Below the pieces are notes generated by a model that saw nothing but the letters and a program-made list of their open reading frames with translations, was not told the origin of the DNA and did not search any database. The position numbers and the translations under genes are program-made. From an uncultured Bacteroides sp. (lineage in GTDB: Bacteria; Bacteroidota; Bacteroidia; Cytophagales; Cyclobacteriaceae): a stretch of 64,000 bases of DNA. Within the stretch, counting starts at the first letter, position 1. Each line of letters starts with the position of its first letter. The stretch covers positions 237,709 to 301,708 of the forward strand of contig CABHOV010000034.1 in the NCBI GenBank assembly GCA_902168185.1, written 5' to 3'. Shown in pieces: positions 55,698-63,515 of the stretch.

Positions 55698-56740
55698 AAC
55701 ATTTGCCCAACGTCACTCTGGTGGGGATTGACTGTGTCAATATCAATCGGCTTATAAATATCGCAACACTGTGTCAAAAAAAGTTAACCTTTGGTGAAGT
55801 GAAACTTTTCAGCTCACTATCAGGGAATCACCGATCGATTGTGTCTATTGACAAAATACAAACAGAAGAAGAATATTCTCGATTTGTCATTAAAGATTTA
55901 GCCAAGCATATAACTACCGAATTCCTATTGCTGGTTCAACACGACGGCTATATCCTTAACCCGGACGCGTGGGATGACACGTTCCTTCAATACGACTATA
56001 TTGGAGCACCTTGGGCAAAGCAAGAAAGAAATGTCGGCAATGGCGGATTTAGTCTACGGAGCACACGTTTGATGAAATTAGCTTCAGAAGATATTAGCCT
56101 AGCCAGATACTATCCCGAGGACGGAATCATATGCCGGGAGTATAGACGTCATTTGGAATGTAAAGGAATGCGTTTTGCCCCTGACACGATTGCAAGCAAA
56201 TTCAGCTTTGAAGCCAATCACAAATACGGACTTGCATGGAATGGTCAATTTGGATTCCATTCTTATTGCACAAATTTATCTAACTGGAAGCCCCTCAAAT
56301 ACACCAACCCCGTAACTGATTACAAGTTTCTTTTCAACTTTTTCATCCAAACAAGAAACCGATATAAAATCAGCATAGACCAATCTGTTACAAAGAAAAT
56401 ATGTGGAGAATATACCAGCAACAATAAGGGTGTGAACGACAGAATAGTAATACGCTCCTCCGGTAGCAAGCTTCGATATTTTTCATCTTCCCTCACTAAT
56501 ATAGTGTTCTATCCAATTGATGAACGAACCTATTTTTCAGATAAAATCAACGCTATTATAAAGATGAATAAGAATGATGAAAATCGCTCAATATTACTGA
56601 CCTTCCTGGATCTGACAACGTCAACAACCACTCGGTATGAACGTTTTGTTAGCGAAGCGGAATTTCAAGAGTTAATATCTCTATATACAAAATCATACTT
56701 AACCAAGAAGAACTCATTTGGTGGTTTTGAGAACCTTTAA
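55694..56740 (+). CDS. DUF5672 protein, putative glycosyltransferase
   Basis: This 348-aa protein contains a DUF5672 domain in its first 210 residues. LLLVQHDGYILNPDAWDD and DYIGAPW, followed by NVGNGGFSLRS, are characteristic: the HDG/N-P-D segment replaces DxD in a GT-A-like fold, and NGGFSLRS is the acceptor-side signature shared with galactosyltransferase-like enzymes. The last 130 residues are not part of that domain and are unrecognised. It is translationally coupled to the GT9 gene upstream (4-nt overlap). Its 3' end overlaps the convergent hldE gene by 4 nt. Confidence 0.75.
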   Translation: MKHLPNVTLVGIDCVNINRLINIATLCQKKLTFGEVKLFSSLSGNHRSIVSIDKIQTEEEYSRFVIKDLAKHITTEFLLLVQHDGYILNPDAWDDTFLQYDYIGAPWAKQERNVGNGGFSLRSTRLMKLASEDISLARYYPEDGIICREYRRHLECKGMRFAPDTIASKFSFEANHKYGLAWNGQFGFHSYCTNLSNWKPLKYTNPVTDYKFLFNFFIQTRNRYKISIDQSVTKKICGEYTSNNKGVNDRIVIRSSGSKLRYFSSSLTNIVFYPIDERTYFSDKINAIIKMNKNDENRSILLTFLDLTTSTTTRYERFVSEAEFQELISLYTKSYLTKKNSFGGFENL

Positions 56741-58173
56741 AGATTATCTTTCGAAATATGCTCAACAAGTTTTGTGGAGCTAAATCCTTCCTGGTATTCA
56801 GACGTGAGTACTTTTCCCCCGTATCCATTGACAAACGTGGCACCCACGATTTGGTCCGCCTGGTAATCACCACCTTTCACCAAAACATCTGGTTTCAATG
56901 ACTGTATTAAGAGCTCCGGTGTAAGGGCGTCAAAAACAACTACAGCGTCCACGCAATTGAACTCGGCCATGATAATCGCTCGCTCGCCTTCTTGCTTGAC
57001 TGGTCGCCCTTTACCTTTCAATGCTCTTATCGAATCATCGCTATTCAAACCGACGATTAATTTATCACAATGAGATTTCGCAAACTTCAACAATGAAATA
57101 TGGCCGTAGTGTAACAGATCGAAACAACCATTTGTAAATCCAATACTGTAATTACACCGTCTCCAATACTCAACCATTTCTAGTAAGGATTCTTGATCAT
57201 AAACTTTGCAAACGACTTGCATCTCCTGAATTAGTTCATGAGGCCATACTACTGCGGTCCCGCTTTTACCCACCACAATTCCTCCGGCAATGTTTCCAAG
57301 ACGCACCGCATCCTCAATTGTCGAACCTGCTCCATAAGCTGCCGCAAGAGTTGCCATAACAGAATCTCCCGCACCAGAAACGTCAAATACTTCCTTTTTC
57401 AGCGAGTCAATGGAAAGACTTTGCCTTCCATTGAATAGGATCATACCCTCCTTACCCCTTGTGAGAAGACAGTATTTTACATGAACTTGGTTATGTAATT
57501 TCTGCAGAAATTCGAATTCATTATTCGCGATGTCTGCTCCGGCAAAGTATTCCTTCAGCTCGTCGAGATTCGGTTTTATCAATGTCGCTCCGTTATACTT
57601 TGAGTATTCCTTTCCCTTGGGATCGATAAAAACTGGTACGTTATGAATATTGCAAAGTGCAATTATCTTTTGAGCAAGTCCATATGTGATTGTTCCCTTG
57701 TTGTAATCAGAGATAACAACGACGTCAACGTGCTGTATTCGGTAAGCCAAGCCCTGTAGAATACTTTCCTCCAGCCCTTCCGAAATCACAATCTTCTGCT
57801 CAACATCTGTTCTTAGGATCTGATGGTTGTTGGAAACATAACGCGATTTAACAATAGCAGGCTCAACTGTTCGCTCGAGGGTGAACTCAAGGCGAGGTAT
57901 TTCTTTAAGCAATGCTTCAATTCTATCTCCGTACGCATCAAAACCAGTAACGCCGGCGAACTGAACATTGCATCCCAAAGAACTGAGATTTCGAACAACG
58001 TTTCCCGCTCCACCTAATGTCTCCTTCCGTTGTTCGATTTTCATAATCGGAACCGGCGCCTCCGGCGAGATTCTTTCAACGGTCCCAAACACAAACACAT
58101 CGAGCATGATATCACCAACTACAAAAATAGAGGTATCCTTGAAATCCTTAATCAACGGAATTAATGTTTTCAT
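56737..58173 (-). CDS. hldE: Bifunctional heptose-7-phosphate kinase / heptose-1-phosphate adenylyltransferase
   Basis: About 478 aa from the ATG at 58173; the longer frame begins with TTG at 58200 and is less likely. The N-terminal two thirds is a PfkB-type sugar kinase: VVGDIMLDVFVFG, ERISPEAPVP, GGAGNVVRNL and the catalytic DVSGAGDSVMA. The C-terminal third is a nucleotidyltransferase with GFTNGCFDLLHYGH (the HxGH motif) and GLNSDDSIRALKGKGRP. Together they convert D-glycero-beta-D-manno-heptose 7-phosphate to the 1,7-bisphosphate and, after GmhB, activate the 1-phosphate to ADP-heptose. The start overlaps the gmhA end by about 26 nt, so the two are co-transcribed. No epimerase (HldD) is visible in the window, so ADP-D,D-heptose may be the donor used. 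Confidence 0.92.
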   Translation of the reverse strand: MKTLIPLIKDFKDTSIFVVGDIMLDVFVFGTVERISPEAPVPIMKIEQRKETLGGAGNVVRNLSSLGCNVQFAGVTGFDAYGDRIEALLKEIPRLEFTLERTVEPAIVKSRYVSNNHQILRTDVEQKIVISEGLEESILQGLAYRIQHVDVVVISDYNKGTITYGLAQKIIALCNIHNVPVFIDPKGKEYSKYNGATLIKPNLDELKEYFAGADIANNEFEFLQKLHNQVHVKYCLLTRGKEGMILFNGRQSLSIDSLKKEVFDVSGAGDSVMATLAAAYGAGSTIEDAVRLGNIAGGIVVGKSGTAVVWPHELIQEMQVVCKVYDQESLLEMVEYWRRCNYSIGFTNGCFDLLHYGHISLLKFAKSHCDKLIVGLNSDDSIRALKGKGRPVKQEGERAIIMAEFNCVDAVVVFDALTPELLIQSLKPDVLVKGGDYQADQIVGATFVNGYGGKVLTSEYQEGFSSTKLVEHISKDNL

Positions 58174-58723
58174 CGCAGGCATCGCAAAGTATATGACCAA
58201 TTAAAATATGACATTCCTGAATTCTCGCAGTTTCATTCGCTTTTACAACCACTGGCAAATCCACTAAGTCGATAAGGCGGCCTCCATCATTTCCAAGAAA
58301 AGCCACTGTGAACAGTTTTCTTTTCTTCGCTTCAATGACTGCATTTATAAGATTCTGGCTGTTTCCTGATGTAGAGATCAATATCAGTATATCGTTCTCA
58401 CTCGATAATGCAGTTACCTGGCGCTGAAATACACTTTCATATCCATAGTCGTTAGCAATCGAAGTCAGAATCGACGTATCAGTGGTTAACGCCAATGCAG
58501 CAAGAGGTTTTCTATCCATTTTAAACCTGCCCACAAATTCAGCCGCGAGGTGCTGACAGTCTGCTGCAGAACCTCCATTGCCAGCAAACAATACTTTTCC
58601 GCCGCTTTTTAAGCATTGAAGGGTAATTTTACAAAGTGTCTCTATTTGTTCAACATTGTTCTCCAGCAACGACTGCGCAGCCCGAAGATGTCTCTCAATG
58701 TTTCCGATTATCTTCTCTTTCAT
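58148..58723 (-). CDS. gmhA: Sedoheptulose-7-phosphate isomerase
   Basis: About 191 aa from the ATG at 58723 (MKEKIIGNIERHLRAAQ); 58735 is an alternative start four codons upstream. This SIS-domain enzyme makes D-glycero-D-manno-heptose 7-phosphate, the first step of ADP-heptose synthesis. Motifs are LFAGNGGSAADCQHLAAEFVGRF (active-site loop), ALTTDTSILTSIANDYGYESVFQRQ, and LISTSGNSQNLINAVIEAK, matching GmhA along the whole length. It lies directly upstream of hldE on the same strand, with the third pathway enzyme (gmhB) 3 kb away on the same strand. Confidence 0.93.
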   Translation of the reverse strand: MKEKIIGNIERHLRAAQSLLENNVEQIETLCKITLQCLKSGGKVLFAGNGGSAADCQHLAAEFVGRFKMDRKPLAALALTTDTSILTSIANDYGYESVFQRQVTALSSENDILILISTSGNSQNLINAVIEAKKRKLFTVAFLGNDGGRLIDLVDLPVVVKANETARIQECHILIGHILCDACDENINSVD

Positions 58724-58810
58724 GCATAGCCACAAAGTAGTACTGAAATAAATTACCCCTGTTGAGGGAAACGATTTACTTCCTCAGATTCTAAACATAG
58801 ACTATAATTA

Positions 58811-58835
58811 TCGAAAGTCCAAACTGACATTTCGA
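58811..58835 (+). promoter_or_regulatory. 25-nt hairpin-like motif, copy 3 (upstream of GT gene)
   Basis: TCGAAA at 58811-58816 and TTTCGA at 58830-58835 form a perfect 6-nt stem around an interior with CCAA and CTGAC. The start of the plus-strand gene at 58885 lies 50 nt downstream; gmhA diverges on the other side. Confidence 0.55.
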
Positions 58836-58884
58836 GGCATCATTTCCGGATGCATGAGTCGTTAAACATGGTTTTTTTCTTCGA

Positions 58885-59880
58885 GTGAAAGTCGAAATGA
58901 TAAATTTGAATATCTTTCAAGAAACTTACCGTAAATATTTCTTTTCCATGCAGCGTGGTGTCTATTTTCTTGCTAACGATAATGTGCTTGATCTTTCTAT
59001 TGCCTTTCTTAACAGTTTCAGAAAATACAATCCAGATCTCCCACTTTGTTTTATTCCTTATAATGATAACTGCCAGGTAATTTTATCGATGAAGGAGGCC
59101 TACAACTTTAACGAGTTTGATAAACCCGAGGTACTCCAAACATGTGACGAAATTAGCATGAGTTTTCACCCTAGCGTAACAGGGACCTATAGGAAGCTCG
59201 CCATGTGGGAAGGTACTTTTGATGAGTTCATCTATATAGATGTAGACAGTGTCGTCTTAAACAATATTGAATTCGCGTTTAACTACTTAGATAAGTACGA
59301 TTGCTATACCTCCCATTCAGACATGCCTGGAATTCGGCAGTTCGTTTGGAATGAAAGTATATATAACGCTAATGCCCTCAGCCCTGTCCAGATTCAATAT
59401 TCAGCAAATACCGGATTCGTAGTCTCAAGAAAGGGCGTACTTCCCATGCATTGGATTCAAAGAAAATTATCAGATGCGATAACACTTAAGGAACATATGC
59501 AACTTAATTGCCAGGAACAGCCATTCTTGAATTATTTAATCGTTACGTCTGGTAAACGATATACAAGCTTGTTTACAATATACCAACAAACCCAAGACAA
59601 ACGCATCATGTTCGAGTATTGGGCTGGGACAAAGGGGGCTTCTTTCAAAAAGGGAAAATTTCGCAACGGTCAGCCATACTTTCTCGTGCATTGGGCTGGG
59701 TGCTGGCAGCCGCGGGATTTCGATTTTGAATACCATAAAATTCTACGATTTCTCCGACTCACCAGTAACACAGTAAATCCTAAACTTCATTTCTTCATGC
59801 CATATAAAAGACTTTGGCGCTTTTATCGGTTCATGAAACAAAGGCCGAATTCTATACCCGCGCAAGGCGCTTCTTATTAG
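58885..59880 (+). CDS. Putative glycosyltransferase (GT-A fold)
   Basis: This protein of up to 331 aa may start at 58885 (apparently GTG or ATG within KVEMINL) or at the internal ATG near 58948 (MQRGVYFLANDNVLDL), where homology to nucleotide-diphosphosugar transferases begins. It has a YFLANDNVLDLSIAFLNSF start, FIYIDVDSVVLNNIEF with the DxD motif (DVDS), and an acceptor-side NTGFVV segment followed by CQEQPFLNYLIV. HWAGCWQPR near residue 275 resembles the C-terminal HxG metal-site of GT8-like enzymes. It is followed within 10 nt by the DUF6625 gene, so the two form an operon. The substrate is not known. Confidence 0.7.
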   Translation: MKVEMINLNIFQETYRKYFFSMQRGVYFLANDNVLDLSIAFLNSFRKYNPDLPLCFIPYNDNCQVILSMKEAYNFNEFDKPEVLQTCDEISMSFHPSVTGTYRKLAMWEGTFDEFIYIDVDSVVLNNIEFAFNYLDKYDCYTSHSDMPGIRQFVWNESIYNANALSPVQIQYSANTGFVVSRKGVLPMHWIQRKLSDAITLKEHMQLNCQEQPFLNYLIVTSGKRYTSLFTIYQQTQDKRIMFEYWAGTKGASFKKGKFRNGQPYFLVHWAGCWQPRDFDFEYHKILRFLRLTSNTVNPKLHFFMPYKRLWRFYRFMKQRPNSIPAQGASY

Positions 59881-59889
59881 AAAGATGGT

Positions 59890-60801
59890 ATGAAGTCAAT
59901 CGTAATAATCATAGACTATTTCGGTAAATGGCCGCCCTGGTTCTCTATATTTCTGGAGACTTGCCGATCAAATCCAACCATAAATTGGATTATTCATACC
60001 GATTGTCCGTCCGATCAATATCAAGTAGAAAACGTTACGTTTTATACCATGAAATGGGAAGACTATATCGGCTTTGTAAGAAGAAAACTCAACATTGATT
60101 TTAAGCCATCAAGTCCTTACAAGGTAAATGATCTTAAACCAGCTTTTGGTTATTTATACAATGACAAGATTAAGGATTTCGATTTTTACGGCTATGGTGA
60201 TATTGATGTCATCTATGGAAATCTTCGGAAGTTCTTCTCTGATGATGTATTGCAGCACAATGTAATCAGTTCACACTCCTGGTGCATTTCCGGCCACTTT
60301 GCGTTATTCAAAAATGAGGAGGTTCTTCGAAACGCATTTCGGAGGGTGAGGAATTGGAAACTATTTCTTGAAAATGCAGAGCCACAGCGTTTTGATGAGG
60401 ATATCTTTTCCGCCGTTTTCCGATATCCAGCATGGCTACCCTATTGGTTACGGGTGTCCTATGATTGGCTCTGGTCCAAAAGTAAACCGCTTAGGACAAA
60501 GCAATATTTCCGGGAACAATTTAGTACCCCACTAACACCGAGTAAATGGCGGGACGGATCATTTCACCATCCCGATGCATGGTTCTGGAAGAATGGTTCT
60601 CTTACAAACAGTAAAGACGGAGCGGTTGAGTTTCTCTATCTTCATTTCATGAATTACACCAGCGCACGCTATATGAACCCCATATACGGAGACAAACCAA
60701 TATGGCAGAGTATTAGCCCGCTCGTGCATTTCGACACTGTAAATTCTTTGAACGGAATACGAATAGATAAGTATGGGTTTCATCTGCTAAATAGTAACTG
60801 A
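59890..60801 (+). CDS. DUF6625 family protein, putative glycosyltransferase
   Basis: This 303-aa protein opens with IVIIIDYFGKWPPWFSIFLETC and INWIIHTDCP, the signature start of DUF6625, a family found beside polysaccharide genes. A DxD-like GYGDIDVIYGNL follows (about 98-109), then SGHFALFKN and a C-terminal FLYLHFMNYTSARYM section with conserved His. No signal peptide is seen. It is probably a cytoplasmic sugar transferase working with the preceding gene (9-nt gap). The donor and acceptor are unknown. Confidence 0.7.
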   Translation: MKSIVIIIDYFGKWPPWFSIFLETCRSNPTINWIIHTDCPSDQYQVENVTFYTMKWEDYIGFVRRKLNIDFKPSSPYKVNDLKPAFGYLYNDKIKDFDFYGYGDIDVIYGNLRKFFSDDVLQHNVISSHSWCISGHFALFKNEEVLRNAFRRVRNWKLFLENAEPQRFDEDIFSAVFRYPAWLPYWLRVSYDWLWSKSKPLRTKQYFREQFSTPLTPSKWRDGSFHHPDAWFWKNGSLTNSKDGAVEFLYLHFMNYTSARYMNPIYGDKPIWQSISPLVHFDTVNSLNGIRIDKYGFHLLNSN

Positions 60802-61363
60802 AAGCCCTCGGACTCAGATTATAGAACCCGTGTGAATAATGTCATCAAGACAAAGAACAAATCCATTTTCAGTGTCAGATTATCTCCTGGTTTTCATCTT
60901 AACATTAACGGAGTCGATTTAACATGTGACATCGTTCCCTATGCTCAGACGATAAATTACTATGATTATTTGTGGATTAAAATTACCGCATCATGCGGCC
61001 GTTTTCAATAATTGACAATGGCAGGCTAGCGTTTTCGTACGAAATGGAAAAGCTGTCTAACAATCCATGCGGTACGAACTTCACCCTTACACTAAAAGAG
61101 TGTATTGAACTAACATATAAGCAAAAGAGACCAAGACGAATGTGACAAAATACAGCGGATAACTACGGATGAACTTCGATCATACATTGCGACATGGCAT
61201 TGGTCTTGACAGAATAAATTATATTGTTAGCAGTTCTCAAAGTCAAACTAACTGATGCTTACACTGCGGAAACTAATGTAATCGTTAACTACGCCACACC
61301 CGTTTGTTGCCGAAGGTTCGAATGATCCGCAGAGCTTACTTCATTGGGTCCAGTCAACCTCAT
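60802..61363. other. 562-nt interval without an intact gene
   Basis: No start-to-stop gene of normal length is supported. After the TGA of the DUF6625 gene the same frame stays open for 69 further codons to TAA at 61009, with a protein-like middle (VNNVIKTKNKSIFSVRLSPG, then HLNINGVDLTCDIVPYAQT). This may be a remnant or an unrelated small gene starting at GTG 60832. The remainder to 61363 shows no clear signal. Confidence 0.4.
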
Positions 61364-61915
61364 TTAGGCCTGGTCGCTATTTAAGATATGTTGTGTTGCC
61401 TGCGGAAAATCAACAGCGATTGAATATGGTTTGGAAGAATTCTGTTGAGATCTTTTATTTCTTAAGAGAATTGTTTTGCAACCACAAGCATTCCCTGCCT
61501 CTACATCTGAGAATGAATCACCAATAAACCAAGAACGACTGACATCTATACTTAGGTCAATGGCAGCTTTGAGCAGAAGACCAGGCTTTGGTTTTCGGCA
61601 GTTGCATTCAACGGAATACTCTTCGATAATACCCTTACTATAATGTGGGCAATAATAGAAGCCATCCAATTTTATATCTTGTTTATTAAAAAGTCCTTCG
61701 AGATGCTGTCGAACCTTCTCCAATTCCTGCACTGTGAAATAACCTTTAGCCAGACCTGATTGATTTGTGATGATAATGAAGCGGTAACCGTGGCTTTGCA
61801 ATTTCCGGAGGCCTGATACCACACCTGGAACAAGTTTGATTGCGTTGCAGTTTACGTTGTAGGGAATATTCTCAATCAATGTCCCGTCTTTATCAAGAAA
61901 AATTGCTTTGTTCAT
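61364..61915 (-). CDS. gmhB: D-glycero-D-manno-heptose 1,7-bisphosphate phosphatase
   Basis: About 183 aa from the ATG at 61915 (MNKAIFLDKDGTLIE; the frame extends to 61939 but homology starts here). HAD-superfamily motifs are FLDKDGTL (motif I with both Asp), IIITNQSGLAKG (motif II), CRKPKPGLL (motif III Lys) and FIGDSFSDVEAG (motif IV). The zinc loop is visible as CPHYSKGIIEEYSVECNC. GmhB removes the 7-phosphate between the two HldE reactions. With gmhA and hldE it completes a route to ADP-heptose. It is on the same strand as hldE but separated from it by a plus-strand operon, so the pathway genes have two promoters. Confidence 0.88.
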   Translation of the reverse strand: MNKAIFLDKDGTLIENIPYNVNCNAIKLVPGVVSGLRKLQSHGYRFIIITNQSGLAKGYFTVQELEKVRQHLEGLFNKQDIKLDGFYYCPHYSKGIIEEYSVECNCRKPKPGLLLKAAIDLSIDVSRSWFIGDSFSDVEAGNACGCKTILLRNKRSQQNSSKPYSIAVDFPQATQHILNSDQA

Positions 61916-62186
61916 AGGAGCTCTTAAAAATAGCATCACGAACTAGAATTTAAAAATGCTGAACGAAGGAGTTGAAGAAGCTGGAAGAACATCAGCTCTT
62001 AAGCGAACCGTCCATGACTTAAGTCCCATGATGGCGGATTATATAACCTTGGTCGATGCAGAATCGCTCAGTGTAGTCATACACGCTGGTCCGAACAAAT
62101 GCTAAATATACTCTTCAGTACTAGGTTTACCAAGCAAACAAACGACAAGTATTGGAATGTTAAATGAAACTATCATATGATGCTCT
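61916..62186. other. Interval with one weak small frame
   Basis: The only candidate is a 49-codon plus-strand frame at 61956-62105 (MLNEGVEEAGRTSALKRTVH, then DLSPMMADYITLVDAESLSV), which is not recognised and may be chance. The rest shows no clear feature. Confidence 0.25.
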
Positions 62187-62690
62187 CAGGTGTTTTTCGC
62201 TATACCTATATACCTCTCCACCACAACTTTCTTGATGTTCATTTTTTTTGGCATGTCTTCGTTGAAAAGATTCTCACTTAGCCTAAGTTTCATCGCCATC
62301 CCAACCCGTTCGGGCAAATCAGCGAGGCCCTTGTCAATGACCTTTTGAAAAAGGCTTGGCCCTCTCTCAAAGCCCTCTATACTGTCGTATATCTCCTCAT
62401 ATAACTTATAGTGTTCTTCGTATTTTCTTTTTACCGTTGAATGTTGGAAATAGCGGATGACTTATACTTTACCATTCTGAACAGGTAGGGCTCAAGTGCT
62501 GTAACATTGGAAAGATTTTCTAGTCATTCTTGTACATATTATTCATATCAAATACACCCCAATCTAGAACACAAGATTTCCGTAATACGTATCGAGAGAG
62601 TTCAATTTTTTCCTTAGCAACTCCGAACAACTTGTAAATTTTTGATCGCTGCCTTTTCAATCTTGCATAAAATCAATCGCGAGGCTAACA
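62187..62690 (-). pseudogene. Decayed gene with frameshifts, family not recognised
   Basis: Three overlapping minus-strand frames give coherent protein-like pieces in sequence. From about 62686: KIYKLFGVAKEKIELSRYVL and KSCVLDWGVFDMNNMYKND up to a stop; then, in a second frame, SNVTALEPYLFRMVKYKSSA; then, in a third, TVKRKYEEHYKLYEEIYDSI, SLFQKVIDKGLADLPERVGM and KLRLSENLFNEDMPKKMNIK, ending at TGA 62187-62189. The order and spacing look like one protein of about 150 residues or more interrupted by at least two frameshifts. It borders the mobilization-type genes at the right end and may mark a scar of element turnover. Confidence 0.5.
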
Positions 62691-62806
62691 GAACGTGATC
62701 AATTTGGATACTAAACATTTTATTAGAAAAGTCCTTCTAGTCGTCTTCTACTAGTACTATTGGTATAGTCATATGTTTTTAATTCGTAAGTAAAAACAGA
62801 CAAGGT

Positions 62807-63121
62807 ATGTGGGAAAAAAAATCAAATGATAGCGAACAAGGTTCGGCTATATATCGCAACCAACTCATTACGGTTGGAGACCTCGAGTCTTTCAGACTAA
62901 CTCTTATTGAGGACATAAAATCAATCCTTCAGGAATCGTCAACACAACCCTCCAAACAATGGCTCAAGTCAACAGAGGTGCGCAAGATGCTAGGTATATC
63001 TCCCGGTACGTTACAAAATCTTCGCGTGAATGGAACCTTATCATATACCAAGATTGGCGGAATTGTATTCTACCGCTATGATGATATAGCACGGCTATTG
63101 AACAGTCAAACGTCTAAATGA
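62807..63121 (+). CDS. Helix-turn-helix protein of mobile-element type
   Basis: This 104-aa protein has a variable N-terminal part (about 1-50) and a C-terminal HTH domain of the excisionase/MerR-like HTH_17 type: WLKSTEVRKMLGISPGTLQN, then LRVNGTLSYTKIGGIVFYRY. Such proteins are very common in Bacteroidota conjugative and mobilizable transposons, often upstream of mobilization genes, and probably regulate excision or transfer. The next gene starts 7 nt after its stop. Here the set HTH, small protein and P-loop protein in one direction matches that context. Confidence 0.8.
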   Translation: MWEKKSNDSEQGSAIYRNQLITVGDLESFRLTLIEDIKSILQESSTQPSKQWLKSTEVRKMLGISPGTLQNLRVNGTLSYTKIGGIVFYRYDDIARLLNSQTSK

Positions 63122-63128
63122 TACTGAG

Positions 63129-63473
63129 ATGGATAAGCATGGCTCACTTACGCATTTCATCAAACGCATTGTATCCGATAGCCGTCTGAAACCTGTTCAC
63201 ATTTCCTTGTCCATTGCGTTATGCCACAGCTGGATGTTAAGCCAGTTCCAACACTCGTATCGAATTTCCCGAAGGATACTAATGAAAGCCTCACGGATTC
63301 GCTCAAAGGCAACCTATCACAAGACATTGAAAGAACTTCAAATGTATGGGTATATCAAATATTTGCCGTCATACCATCCTTTGAAAGCCAGTGAGATAAT
63401 AATGACAGACGACTCAAATGAGAAAAGTGATGGCAGCCACGGCGCAAAGCTGCGTTCGAGTTGTCGTCAATAG
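63129..63473 (+). CDS. Mobile-element accessory protein, unknown
   Basis: This 114-aa protein is of a type repeatedly found beside HTH_17 proteins in Bacteroidota integrative elements. The visible conserved block is HISLSIALCHSWMLSQFQHS (about 24-43), then ISRRILMKASRIRSKATYHK and TLKELQMYGYIKYLPSYHPL. The RSKATYHKxLKELxxxGYIKY portion looks like a winged helix, so it may be a DNA-binding regulator. The last 25 residues are unstructured. It starts 7 nt after the HTH gene and precedes the P-loop gene by 42 nt, consistent with an operon. Confidence 0.65.
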   Translation: MDKHGSLTHFIKRIVSDSRLKPVHISLSIALCHSWMLSQFQHSYRISRRILMKASRIRSKATYHKTLKELQMYGYIKYLPSYHPLKASEIIMTDDSNEKSDGSHGAKLRSSCRQ

Positions 63474-63515
63474 CACCTGGCGGAAACAGGAATATACTTA
63501 ATCCATATATATACT

